Source: Actinospineispora acaciae DSM 45401 (GTDB taxonomy: Bacteria > Actinomycetota > Actinomycetes > Mycobacteriales > Pseudonocardiaceae). Taken from it: DNA of 64,000 nt. Location: NCBI RefSeq assembly GCF_000620785.1, contig NZ_JIAI01000005.1, positions 372,001 through 436,000 of the forward strand. Reading direction: 5' to 3'. Position numbers and translations under genes: made by a program. Shown piece after piece: positions 19,410-27,490 of the stretch (positions within the stretch are counted from its first letter, which is position 1; the number at the start of each line of letters is the position of its first letter). The notes below the pieces were generated by a model. The model was not told where the DNA came from. It worked only from the letters and a program-made list of their open reading frames with translations, and did no database searches.

Positions 19410-20189
19410 ATGGGGCATAAGCAAGGTTTCGGCGTTGACATCGGCGGCAGCGGGATCAAGGGCGCGCCCGTCGACCTCGAGCACGGCAAGCTCGCCAAGG
19501 AGCGGTTCCGGGTGCCCACCCCGCAACCGTCCACCCCGGACGCCGTCGCGAAGACCGTGCGCGAGGTACTCGACCACTTCGGCTGGGACGGGCCGTTCGG
19601 GTGCACGTTCCCGGCGGTGGTGCAGCACGGCATGGTGCGCACGGCGGCCAACGTGGACAAGTCCTGGATCGGCACCGACGCGCACGAGCTGCTGCGCGCC
19701 GCGACCGGCCGCGAACCGCTGGTCGTCAACGACGCGGACGCCGCCGGCCTGGCCGAGGTGCGGTTCGGCGCGGCGCGCGGGCACAAGGGCGTCGTGCTGG
19801 TGACCACCCTGGGCACCGGCATCGGCTCGGCGATCGTGGTGGACGGGCGGCTGGTGCCGAACACCGAGCTGGGGCACCTGGAGCTGGACGGCCACGACGC
19901 CGAGTCGCGCGCCGCCGAGTCGGCCAGGGAGCGCGAGGACCTCTCCTGGGAGGACTGGGCGGCCCGGCTGACCAGGTACTACCGGCACGTGGAGGACCTG
20001 GTCTGGCCGGACCTCATCGTGGCCGGCGGCGGGGTGAGCAAGAAGGCCGAGAAATGGCTGCCCCTGGTGCAGGCCCGCACCGAGCTGGTGCCCGCCACGC
20101 TGCTGAACACCGCCGGGATCGTCGGCGCCGCCGTGCTCGCCGCCGAGCAGCTCGGACACGCCGGCAAGCGCCACCACCACAAGCACTGA
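19410..20189 (+). CDS. ppgK: Polyphosphate glucokinase
   Basis: Phosphorylates glucose using polyphosphate (and usually ATP), 259 residues, ROK superfamily. Phosphate-binding GVDIGGSGIKGAPVDLE is at the N-terminus, the sugar/catalytic Asp is in LVVNDADAAG, and the GTGIGSAI loop and ELGHLELDG segment are present. It starts 3 bases after the XRE regulator. With pgm and glycogen synthase just upstream it supplies glucose 6-phosphate. A His-rich tail (KRHHHKH) ends the protein. Confidence 0.95.
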   Translation: MGHKQGFGVDIGGSGIKGAPVDLEHGKLAKERFRVPTPQPSTPDAVAKTVREVLDHFGWDGPFGCTFPAVVQHGMVRTAANVDKSWIGTDAHELLRAATGREPLVVNDADAAGLAEVRFGAARGHKGVVLVTTLGTGIGSAIVVDGRLVPNTELGHLELDGHDAESRAAESAREREDLSWEDWAARLTRYYRHVEDLVWPDLIVAGGGVSKKAEKWLPLVQARTELVPATLLNTAGIVGAAVLAAEQLGHAGKRHHHKH

Positions 20190-20244
20190 GCGACCCGAGT
20201 ACGGTTTCGCTAGTTCTGCTAACTACTTGTCGAGAGGGTCTCGG

Positions 20245-20991
20245 ATGAGCATGACCGATGCCATGACGGCCGGGACGATCACCATCGCCGGCCACGGCGG
20301 CGACCCGATCGAGGCGTACCTGGCCCACCCGGTCGGCGGCGGCCCGCGCGGCGGCGTGGTGGTCATCCACCACATGCCCGGCTTCGACCGGGAGAACAAG
20401 GAGATCGTGCGCCGGTTCGCGGCGGAGGGCTACAACGCGGTGTGCCCGAACCTCTACTCCCGCGAGGCTCCCGGAGCCGACCCGGACGACGCTGCGGCCA
20501 CCGTGCGCGCGGCCGGCGGGGTGCCCGACGAGCGCCTGGTCGGCGACGTGGCCGGCGCGGCAGAGCACCTGCGCGGGCTGGACGGCGCCAACGGCAAGGT
20601 CGGCGTCATCGGCTACTGCTCGGGCGGGCGGCACACGTTCCTCGCGGCCTGCTCGCTGCGGCTGGACGCCGCCGTGGACTGCTACGGCGCCTTCGTGGTC
20701 GAGGACCCGCCGCCGAACATGCCCAAGCACATGCAGCCCATCCTGCACCTGGCGCCGGAGCTGAGCTGCCCGCTGCTCGGCCTGTTCGGCGCCGACGACC
20801 AGTACCCGTCGCCGGAGTCGGTCGCCAAGCTGGACGCCGAGCTGTCCCGGCTGGGCAAGGCGCACCAGTTCCACACCTACGAGGGCGCCGGCCACTCCTT
20901 CTTCTCGGTGGACCGCCCGGCCTACCGTCCGGAGGCCGCCGTGGACGGCTGGCGCCGGATCCTCGACTTCTTCGCCACGAACCTGGGGTGA
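20245..20991 (+). CDS. Dienelactone hydrolase family protein
   Basis: Alpha/beta hydrolase, 248 residues. The nucleophile is cysteine in GYCSGGR, the acid is in LFGADDQYP and the histidine in EGAGHSFFSV, the Cys-Asp-His triad of dienelactone hydrolases. ATG 20245 has GAGAGGG about 7 bases upstream; an in-frame TTG at 20227 is less likely. The next gene starts 8 bases downstream. The physiological substrate is not evident. Confidence 0.87.
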   Translation: MSMTDAMTAGTITIAGHGGDPIEAYLAHPVGGGPRGGVVVIHHMPGFDRENKEIVRRFAAEGYNAVCPNLYSREAPGADPDDAAATVRAAGGVPDERLVGDVAGAAEHLRGLDGANGKVGVIGYCSGGRHTFLAACSLRLDAAVDCYGAFVVEDPPPNMPKHMQPILHLAPELSCPLLGLFGADDQYPSPESVAKLDAELSRLGKAHQFHTYEGAGHSFFSVDRPAYRPEAAVDGWRRILDFFATNLG

Positions 20992-20998
20992 CCAGCTG

Positions 20999-21271
20999 AT
21001 GTGCACGTACCTGACCGAGAAGATCACCGTCGACGGCAGCGGCAAGGGCGCGCGCGGCTGGTTCGGCGCCAGCGAGGCGATCGTCTACGTGGACCACGCC
21101 GTGCACGCGCCGTACACCCACACCGTCAACATCGACCTGCTCAACCCCGGCATCGGCCCGTCCGCCCGGGTCGCCATGGAGCTGACCGAGGAGTCCGCGC
21201 TGGCCCTGGCCGACGCCATCCACCAGGCCATCGCCTCGGCCCCGCCCAAGATCGCTTCCAAGGACCAGTAA
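20999..21271 (+). CDS. Conserved small protein (DUF6295-like)
   Basis: A 90-residue soluble protein starting MCTYLTEKITVDGSGKGARG, with central YVDHAVHAPYTHTVNIDLLNP and an Ala-rich C-terminal helix. It resembles short actinobacterial proteins annotated as DUF6295, often next to dienelactone hydrolases. The 8-base spacing from the hydrolase suggests one operon. His and Asp residues in the central strand could bind metal, but no function is known. Confidence 0.65.
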   Translation: MCTYLTEKITVDGSGKGARGWFGASEAIVYVDHAVHAPYTHTVNIDLLNPGIGPSARVAMELTEESALALADAIHQAIASAPPKIASKDQ

Positions 21272-21334
21272 CGGGCCGAGCACGCGAGGAGCGCCGACCG
21301 CGACTGGTCGCAATCGGCGCTCGGGTGGGCGGCT

Positions 21335-21508
21335 TCAGCACTGGTCGGAGTGGCAGCTCCACTCGCAGGTCGGTGAGAGGCAGCACCACCGGGTATGGGC
21401 ACCGATATGTTCGCACTCACAACGCGGTCGGCACTGGGCCGACGCCTGGGTCCTCGGGACGATCCGATCGATCAGCCTGTCGCTGAGCGTGCTCAAGAAG
21501 TGAGTCAT
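21335..21508 (-). CDS. Short Cys-rich peptide with leader-like N-terminus
   Basis: A 57-codon gene read from ATG 21508 to TGA 21335-21337. The first ~24 residues (MTHFLSTLSDRLIDRIVP then RTQASA) form a charged amphipathic helix without a hydrophobic signal core. The remaining 33 residues contain eight cysteines, at positions 26, 30, 32, 42, 43, 48, 52 and 57. The layout is leader plus Cys-rich core, as in ribosomally made modified peptides or disulfide-rich peptides. It follows the 200-residue gene on the same strand by 75 bases. No strong ribosome-binding site is visible. No modifying enzyme is recognised nearby. Function unknown. Confidence 0.55.
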   Translation of the reverse strand: MTHFLSTLSDRLIDRIVPRTQASAQCRPRCECEHIGAHTRWCCLSPTCEWSCHSDQC

Positions 21509-21539
21509 GCGACGAGGCTATGGCGCTCGTGCACATTGA

Positions 21540-21555
21540 ATGCATATCTGTGCAT
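21540..21555. promoter_or_regulatory. AT-rich inverted repeat upstream of Cys-rich peptide gene
   Basis: ATGCA-N6-TGCAT in the 75-base gap upstream of the peptide gene, in locally AT-rich DNA. It could be an operator or part of an own promoter for the peptide. I cannot place clear -10 and -35 hexamers. Confidence 0.3.
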
Positions 21556-21583
21556 ACATCGAGAGCACATGGCCGTCGACCGG

Positions 21584-22186
21584 TCAGTTGGGCCAGCGGA
21601 CGTGTTGGTGCAGCGGGCAGCTGTTGCGGTACACGAACTGGACGCCGCCGCCCTCGCCGAGGTCCGCCATGCCGGCGCCGTGGTTGTTGCGCTCCGGATC
21701 GCAGGTGCAGCCGGCGGCCACCGCGTCCGGTGAGCCGGGCAGATAACGGATCTTGCCGTTGGCGTCCAGTTCCATCTTGACGTACATCACCCCCTGCGAG
21801 CGGAGCAGGATGTAGCGGACGCCGGTCTCGGGGTCCTCGGTGTAGTCGATGCTCGGCAGGTTGCTGGGGTCGGGCTCCTTCGGTGCGTCGCCGGGGCCCT
21901 CATCGGCCCAGCGCTGCACGACCTTCTCGATGTCCATGGTGACCGGGCGCAGCGTGGAGCCGCCCGGCCTGTCGTCGAGGTGCGGATGGCCCTGGACGAT
22001 GGCGTAGGCATCGATGATCTCGAAGGTCTCCCGGTTCTGCTCGGCCATCGAGTCGACCTGGATCGACTTGATCAGCGTGCCCGAGTCGTGCCCGTGACAG
22101 ACGTGGATGCGCACCTGGCTGTCCATGCCGTCGGGCAGCCGGTCGGCAACCTCCCGCAAGCCCTCGATGACCTCGCGAATGTTCAT
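21584..22186 (-). CDS. Conserved hypothetical protein with C-terminal Cys/His motif
   Basis: A 200-residue protein. The N-terminal half (MNIREVIEGLREVADRLPDG, then VRIHVCHGHDSGTLI) has helix-strand character. The C-terminal 45 residues hold C160-T-C162, H169, C190, H193 and H195 (GCTCDPERNNHG and NSCPLHQH), a plausible zinc or other metal site. I do not recognise a named family with confidence. It lies upstream of the Cys-rich peptide on the same strand and diverges from the amidase. Confidence 0.6.
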   Translation of the reverse strand: MNIREVIEGLREVADRLPDGMDSQVRIHVCHGHDSGTLIKSIQVDSMAEQNRETFEIIDAYAIVQGHPHLDDRPGGSTLRPVTMDIEKVVQRWADEGPGDAPKEPDPSNLPSIDYTEDPETGVRYILLRSQGVMYVKMELDANGKIRYLPGSPDAVAAGCTCDPERNNHGAGMADLGEGGGVQFVYRNSCPLHQHVRWPN

Positions 22187-22314
22187 CGGTCACCCCCGAG
22201 TCGTGGCGTCACACCGTGATCCTGCCGGACATCCTCCCTCGGTGGGACGGCGCGTCACATACTGTTGCTCGACCTCGACCAACGGGGGTTGCCGGCGCTG
22301 TCCCCGGGGTGGTC

Positions 22315-22362
22315 TTGACAGTGCGCTGTGACGCGCGTTGCATGGTGCCCAATCGATTGGGC
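22315..22362 (+). promoter_or_regulatory. Amidase promoter with palindromic operator
   Basis: TTGACA at 22315-22320, 17-base spacer, TTGCAT at 22338-22343. The perfect 16-base palindrome GCCCAATCGATTGGGC at 22347-22362 would cover the predicted transcription start. The arrangement suits a repressor site. The repressor is not identified. Confidence 0.5.
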
Positions 22363-22392
22363 CAATCGTTTGCGCGCGTGAGGGGACGACAT

Positions 22393-23721
22393 ATGCGGCC
22401 GGTTTCTCCCGGGTACTTCGCCGATCACGACGTCGAAGGGCTGGGCGCCGAGCTGCGCGCCGGCCGCTGCTCGCCCGGTGACCTGGTCGAACGCGCGCTG
22501 GACGAGGCGCAGCGGCTGAACCCGGTGCTCAACGCGTACGTCACGGTGGACGCCGAAGGCGCCCGCGCGGCCGCCCGCACCGCGGCCGAGGAGCTCGCCG
22601 CCGGCACCGACCGGGGGCCGCTGCACGGCATCCCGGTGGCGGTGAAGGACATCGTGGACACCGCCGGCCTGCGCACCACGATGGGCTCGCGGCACTTCGC
22701 CGACAACGTGCCGGACCGCGACGCCGCCTGCGTGGCCGCGCTGCGGGCGGCCGGCGCGATCGTGATCGGCAAGACGACCACGCACGAGTTCGCCTACGGC
22801 GGGTTCGGTGATGTGTCCGCGAACGGCGCCGCGACCAACCCGCACGACCCGGAGCGGATGACCGGCGGGTCCAGCGCGGGTTCGGCGGCGGCGGTGGCGG
22901 CCGGCATGGTGCCGTTGGCGGTGGGCACGGACACGGGCGGTTCGGTCCGCCTGCCGTCCGCGCTGTGCGGGCTGGTGGGGTTGCGCCCGACGTACGGCGC
23001 GGTGTCCACCGAGGGCGTGTTCCCGCTGGCGGAGTCGCTGGACACGGTCGGCCCGATGGCCCGCACGCCGAACGACTGCCGGCTGTTCTGGCGGGTGCTG
23101 GCCGGCACCGGGCCGGGCATCGCGGGCGGCGGTTCGCCCGCAACCGGACGGGCGAAGATCGCGCGGCTGCGTACCGACGGCTTCGGGCCGGTGGACGACG
23201 CGGTGGCGGCCGTCGTCGACGAGAAGCTGGCCGGGGCCGCCGAGGTGACCCTGCCGAACGCCGCCGACATCGGCGAGGCGTACCTCGGCATGCACGCCCC
23301 CGAGGTGACCAGGCTGCACGCCGAGCGGGTGGCCACCGCCCCCGAGCTGTACCAGCCCGAGGTGCTCGAACGGATCCGCCTGGCCGCCCGGGTCACCGAC
23401 GCCGACCACCGCCGCGCACTGGCCGCCCGCGACAGCGCCCTGAGCGCGGTCCGTTCGCTGTTTGCCGACCACGACGTGCTCGCCCTCCCGACCGTGCCCG
23501 TCGTCGCGCCGCCGCTGGGCGCCCGCACGATCCGGGTCAACGGCGAGGAGATCGACGGCAGGACCGTGCTGCTGTCCATGACCAGCGCCTGGGGCGTGCT
23601 CGGCCTGCCCGCGATCAGCGTCCCCGCCGGCCTGGTCGACGCCCTGCCGGTAGCCATCCAACTAATCGCCCCACCCAACTCCGAAGAACTCCTCCTGACC
23701 GCCGCCGAGCAGCTCTTCTGA
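22393..23721 (+). CDS. Amidase (amidase-signature family)
   Basis: Amide hydrolase, 442 residues, with the Ser-cis-Ser-Lys triad: lysine in GIPVAVKDIVDTAG, cis-serine and flexible loop in MTGGSSAGSAAAVAAG, nucleophile in GTDTGGSVRLPSALCG. ATG 22393 has AGGGGA upstream. It could act on amides, nitrile products or aminoacyl compounds. It is not a GatA on context, since gatB and gatC are absent. It ends before a family-2 hairpin. Confidence 0.9.
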   Translation: MRPVSPGYFADHDVEGLGAELRAGRCSPGDLVERALDEAQRLNPVLNAYVTVDAEGARAAARTAAEELAAGTDRGPLHGIPVAVKDIVDTAGLRTTMGSRHFADNVPDRDAACVAALRAAGAIVIGKTTTHEFAYGGFGDVSANGAATNPHDPERMTGGSSAGSAAAVAAGMVPLAVGTDTGGSVRLPSALCGLVGLRPTYGAVSTEGVFPLAESLDTVGPMARTPNDCRLFWRVLAGTGPGIAGGGSPATGRAKIARLRTDGFGPVDDAVAAVVDEKLAGAAEVTLPNAADIGEAYLGMHAPEVTRLHAERVATAPELYQPEVLERIRLAARVTDADHRRALAARDSALSAVRSLFADHDVLALPTVPVVAPPLGARTIRVNGEEIDGRTVLLSMTSAWGVLGLPAISVPAGLVDALPVAIQLIAPPNSEELLLTAAEQLF

Positions 23722-23726
23722 GGACC

Positions 23727-23792
23727 CGCACAACCACTTCGTGCCTGGCACACGCACTGGAACGCGTGTGCGGGGTACGAAGTGGGTGTGCG
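23727..23792. terminator. Hairpin repeat family 2, copy 2
   Basis: Inverted repeat with arms of about 29 bases between the convergent amidase and DNA methyltransferase genes. The right arm is identical to copy 1 (12643-12719) over about 30 bases, while the left arm has several differences. Probable bidirectional terminator. Confidence 0.75.
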
Positions 23793-23798
23793 AGCCAA

Positions 23799-24932
23799 TC
23801 ACCGGGCGCGGAGGGCGGTGGCTACGGCGTGGGCCATGGCCTCGCCAAGCGCCACGGGGACGGCGTTGCCTAGTTGGCGCATTTGTTCGCCTCGGGGGCC
23901 GGCGAGCCACCAGGTGTCCGGGAAGGTCATGATCCGGGCCACCTCGCGCACGGTGAGGTAGCGGATGGAGCCGTCGTCGCGGCGTAGGACGGACTCTCCG
24001 CCGGGCACCCCGTGCACGCCGGCCTTGACAGTCTTGGCCGGGCGGTCCAGCTCGTTCGGGGTGTGGCCCTTGTACACCCGCGCGCCCGGCCAGCCGTAGT
24101 GGTGCAGCCAGTCCGGGTGCTCGACGCGCGCGGGGCCGGGCGGCTCGGGCAGGTCGGCGATGGCGTCCCGGAGCGTGCGCCACGGCTTCAGGCGGGCACC
24201 ATCGGCGGGCGCCGGTACGGGCTGGGGCGGCAGGCCGTGGCGGGACCAGTACGAACCGTCGGCCTGGGCGCGGACCAGCGCGGACTCGGAGTGGGTCGGC
24301 TCGGGGGGCCGCCAGTCGGCCAGGTCCAGGTCGCGGCGGAAGGCGACCACGAACACCCGCTGCCGCACCTGCGGCACCCCGTAGTCGGCGGCGTTCACCG
24401 GCAGGCAGAACACGTCGTAGCGCTCGGTCGGGTCGGTGCGCGAACCGGCCAGCGCCTTGCGCAGCCGCCGGTCGTGGTCGCGCCAGTCCTCGCCGTTCAC
24501 CCGGCGCTCGAACGGCAGCGCCAGTCGCCCGAGGATGTAGTTGTAGTACGGACGGAACGAGCGCCGCAGCAGGCCGCGCACGTTCTCCGCGAGCACCGCA
24601 CGGGGCCGGGTCTCGCGCACGCAGCGGAACAGCTCCGGCCACAGGTTGCGCGGGTCCTCGGCGCCCCGGTGCGCGCCACCCAGGCTCCACGGCTGGCAGG
24701 GCACCCCGCCGGCCACCACGTCCACCCGGCCGGCCAGCTCGGTGAAGTCGATGCCGCGCACGTCACCGGGCACCAGCGGCCAGCCCCGGCCGCCGTTGTG
24801 GCGCAGCGTCTCGCACGCCCGAGGCTCCAGCTCGTTGACCAGCAGGTGCCGGAACCCGCCCCGGTGCATGGCCAGCGCCAGCCCGCCACCACCGCCGAAC
24901 AGCTCGACGCTGGTCAGCTCGGGAGCGGGCAC
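23799..24932 (-). CDS. DNA (cytosine-5-)-methyltransferase, solitary
   Basis: C5-cytosine methyltransferase, 377 residues, with motif I ELFGGGGGLALAMHRGG, catalytic motif IV GGVPCQPWS, motif VI ENVRG, motif VIII QVRQRVFVV and motif X GNAVPVALG in order. The target recognition region lies between about residues 215 and 320. No cognate endonuclease is adjacent, so it is either an orphan methyltransferase or part of the defence region next door. It diverges from the amyloid/NLR pair 57 bases away. Confidence 0.93.
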   Translation of the reverse strand: MPAPELTSVELFGGGGGLALAMHRGGFRHLLVNELEPRACETLRHNGGRGWPLVPGDVRGIDFTELAGRVDVVAGGVPCQPWSLGGAHRGAEDPRNLWPELFRCVRETRPRAVLAENVRGLLRRSFRPYYNYILGRLALPFERRVNGEDWRDHDRRLRKALAGSRTDPTERYDVFCLPVNAADYGVPQVRQRVFVVAFRRDLDLADWRPPEPTHSESALVRAQADGSYWSRHGLPPQPVPAPADGARLKPWRTLRDAIADLPEPPGPARVEHPDWLHHYGWPGARVYKGHTPNELDRPAKTVKAGVHGVPGGESVLRRDDGSIRYLTVREVARIMTFPDTWWLAGPRGEQMRQLGNAVPVALGEAMAHAVATALRAR

Positions 24933-24989
24933 CAGCGGACCTTAGCCGGATGTCGCCCGCGCGGCCGGGAGATACGGGAGGATGGCGCG

Positions 24990-25325
24990 ATGGACTCCGT
25001 CTCACTGATCGTCGAAGCGTTGGCGGCGGGCGCGGCGGCCGGCGCCCAGGGCACCGCGACGCAGGCGGTGAAGGACGCGTACGGCGGGCTGAAGGGCCTG
25101 GTCACGCGGCGGTTCGGGGATCGGCCGAAGGAGCTGGACCGTCCGGCCGAGGAGCTGCGTGCCGAGCTGGAAGCGGTGGACGCTGGCGCGGACGAGGAGC
25201 TGGTGTCGGCGGCGCGGCGGCTGCTGGAGCTGCTTGACCAGGGCGGCAAGTACCAGGTGGACGCCCGCAAGGCGCAGGGCGTGCAGATCGGCGATCACGG
25301 CACGCAGATCAACAAGTTCGGATGA
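24990..25325 (+). CDS. Small effector with C-terminal amyloid-like (RHIM/BASS-type) motif
   Basis: A 111-residue protein. Residues 1-85 are helical, opening with a small-residue amphipathic stretch (LIVEALAAGAAAGAQGTATQ then AVKDAYGGLKGLV) that resembles the Bell domain, a predicted membrane-targeting cell-death module. Residues 97-110 (GVQIGDHGTQINKF) match the RHIM-like core V-Q-I-G. The same motif is at the N-terminus of the NB-ARC protein encoded next, whose ATG overlaps this stop. Such matched motifs are known from bacterial amyloid signalling, where the NLR nucleates the effector. Family calls are from memory; motif sharing is seen directly. Confidence 0.7.
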   Translation: MDSVSLIVEALAAGAAAGAQGTATQAVKDAYGGLKGLVTRRFGDRPKELDRPAEELRAELEAVDAGADEELVSAARRLLELLDQGGKYQVDARKAQGVQIGDHGTQINKFG

Positions 25326-25390
25326 CCCAGCCCGTCGACGCGCGTGGCGCCAGGGGCGTCCAGGCCGGCGATCACGGCACGCAGATCAAC
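25290..25390 (+). repeat. 24-base direct repeat encoding the shared amyloid-like motif
   Basis: The 24 bases at 25290-25313 recur exactly at 25367-25390, 77 bases later. They encode GDHGTQIN in the effector C-terminus and again in the NLR N-terminus, in the reading frame of each gene. Identity at every base, including third positions, suggests recent duplication or conversion. Confidence 0.8.
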
Positions 25391-27490
25391 GTCTACGTCA
25401 GCGAGTCCGCCGAGGTCGCCTGGCCGGTGCGGGTGGGGGTGGTGCCCGCGCTCGCGGACTGCTACCAGGGCGGCCGCCGGGAGTCCGCCGAGCTGGCCGG
25501 CTCCACGGCGGCCACCCGGGTGCTGTCCGGGCTCGGCGGCGTCGGCAAGTCACAGCTGGCCGCCGCGCATGCCCGAGGGCACGCCGAGGCCGACCTGGTG
25601 CTCTGGCTGACCGCCACCGGGCGTGACTCGGTGCTGGCCGGCTACGCGCGGGCGGCGCGGGAGATCGGGCGCGCGGTGCCCTCGGAGGTCGAGGCGGCCG
25701 CCGACTGGTTCCGGGCCTGGCTGCAGCGCACCGACCGCCGCTGGCTGGTGGTGCTCGACGACCTGTCGAACCCGGCCGACCTGCGCGAGCTCTGGCCGGA
25801 CGGCCCCGGTGGCCACACCGTGGTGACCACCCGGCGCCGGGACGCGGTGCTCGCGGCGCGGGGCCGGCACCGGATCGAGGTCGGGCTGTTCACCCCGGAC
25901 GAGGCGCGCGGCTTCCTGGCCGCCAAGCTCGCGGACGCCCGCCCGCTCGACCAGGCCGACGAGCTGGCCCGCGACCTGGGATACCTGCCGCTCGCGCTGG
26001 CCCAGGCCGCCGCCTTCATCCAGGACCGGGACGACACCTGCGCCGGCTACCGGGAAAGGCTCGCCGAGCGGCGGCGGTTGGACGAGCTTTTCCCTGCCGA
26101 CGCGCTGGCCGACGACTACCGTTCCACCGTGGCCGCAACCTGGTCGATCTCCATCGAGGCCGCCGACGAGCTGGCGCCGCGCGGGCTGGCCAAGCCGCTG
26201 CTGCGGGTGTGCGCCGTGCTGGACCCGAACGGGTTCCCCGCCGAGCTGGTCGAGTCCGAGCCGGTGGCCCGGTACCTGGGCGAGGACGTCTCGGGACGGG
26301 ACTGCCACGACGCGCTGCGGAACCTGGCGCGGCTGAACCTGGTCGGCATCGACGCGGACGGCGTACGGATGCATGCGCTGGTGCAGCGGGCGGTGCTGGA
26401 GCGCACCGAGGTCGCCGGCGCGGTCTGGGCGGCCGCGGACGGGCTCATCCAGATCTGGCCCGACGTCGAGCGCGACCACCGGGCCGCGGAGATGCTGCGC
26501 GCGAACGCCCAAGCCCTGGTCGGGCGGGGCGAGGACCTGCTGTGGCGGCCGCGCGGGCACACCTTGCTGCCCAGGCTGGCCGCCAGCCTGATCGACAGCG
26601 GCCATGCGCGCAAGGCCGTCGCGCTCTGGCGCCGGCAGCTGCGGCACGGGCGGCGCGCGCTGGGTGCCGACCACCCCGACGTGCTCAACGGGCGGCACGG
26701 GTTCGCCTCCGCCCTGGGCGCCGCCGGGGACGCGGCGGCCGCGGCGGCCACGCTCGCCGACCTGCTGCCCGACCGGGAACGGGTGCTCGGGCGGGACCAC
26801 CCGGAGACGCTGCTGAACCGGGCCAGCCTGGCGCGCTGGCAAGGGCTGGCCGGCGACCCGCGCGGCGCCGCCGACACCTGCCGCGAGCTGGTCGCCGACC
26901 GGACCCGGGTCCTCGGGCCCGACCACCGTGAGACCCTGCTCGCCCGCAGCTCGCTGGCCAGGTGGGAAGGCGACGCCGGAGGCGGCGACGGCACCGTCGC
27001 CGCGTACCGGGAGCTGCTCGCCGATGTCCAACGCGCGCTCGGCCCTGACCACCACGACACGTTCGTCACGCGCTCCCGACTGGCGCGCTGGCTGGGACTC
27101 ACCGGAGACCCGGCCGGCGCGGTGGCCGAGTTCGAGCGGCTGGTCGCGGACAGCGCCCGGGTGCTGGGGCCCGACCACCGCGAGACCCTCGGCAACCGCC
27201 TCAGCCTGGCCCGCTGGCGCGGCGACGCGGGTGATCCGGCCGCCGCTGCCGCCGCGCTCACCGAGCTGGTCGCCGACATGACCAGGGTCTTCGGACCCGA
27301 CCACCCCGACACCTACCTGGCCCGGCACGGGGTGGCGGCCTGGCGCGGACGGGCCGGCGATGCCGCCGGTGCCGTCCGCCTGTACACCGACCTGCTGGCC
27401 GACCGGCGCGAGCTGCTCGGCCCGGACCACCCCGACACCCTCCGGACCGAACGCGACCTGGCCGAGTGGATCGCTAAGGCACGGCGGTGA
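25322..27490 (+). CDS. NLR-type NB-ARC/TPR protein with N-terminal amyloid-like motif
   Basis: STAND NTPase, 722 residues. Residues 12-25 carry GVQAGDHGTQINVY, copying the effector motif. Then come Walker A GLGGVGKSQL (residues 70-79), Walker B WLVVLDDL, GHTVVTTRR, the GLPL-type GYLPLALAQ and an MHD-like MHALVQ. Seven (L/F)G-x-DH motifs at exactly 126-base intervals (26660 to 27416) mark 42-residue TPR repeats. Family model: a ligand binds the repeats, the NTPase oligomerises, and the amyloid motif seeds the partner. It overlaps the convergent VOC gene by 17 bases. Confidence 0.85.
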   Translation: MTQPVDARGARGVQAGDHGTQINVYVSESAEVAWPVRVGVVPALADCYQGGRRESAELAGSTAATRVLSGLGGVGKSQLAAAHARGHAEADLVLWLTATGRDSVLAGYARAAREIGRAVPSEVEAAADWFRAWLQRTDRRWLVVLDDLSNPADLRELWPDGPGGHTVVTTRRRDAVLAARGRHRIEVGLFTPDEARGFLAAKLADARPLDQADELARDLGYLPLALAQAAAFIQDRDDTCAGYRERLAERRRLDELFPADALADDYRSTVAATWSISIEAADELAPRGLAKPLLRVCAVLDPNGFPAELVESEPVARYLGEDVSGRDCHDALRNLARLNLVGIDADGVRMHALVQRAVLERTEVAGAVWAAADGLIQIWPDVERDHRAAEMLRANAQALVGRGEDLLWRPRGHTLLPRLAASLIDSGHARKAVALWRRQLRHGRRALGADHPDVLNGRHGFASALGAAGDAAAAAATLADLLPDRERVLGRDHPETLLNRASLARWQGLAGDPRGAADTCRELVADRTRVLGPDHRETLLARSSLARWEGDAGGGDGTVAAYRELLADVQRALGPDHHDTFVTRSRLARWLGLTGDPAGAVAEFERLVADSARVLGPDHRETLGNRLSLARWRGDAGDPAAAAAALTELVADMTRVFGPDHPDTYLARHGVAAWRGRAGDAAGAVRLYTDLLADRRELLGPDHPDTLRTERDLAEWIAKARR

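Noticed and set aside
20999..21271. RiPP precursor downstream of the dienelactone hydrolase
   Set aside because: It is a 90-residue folded-looking protein without leader/core composition; the Cys-rich gene on the other strand fits better.
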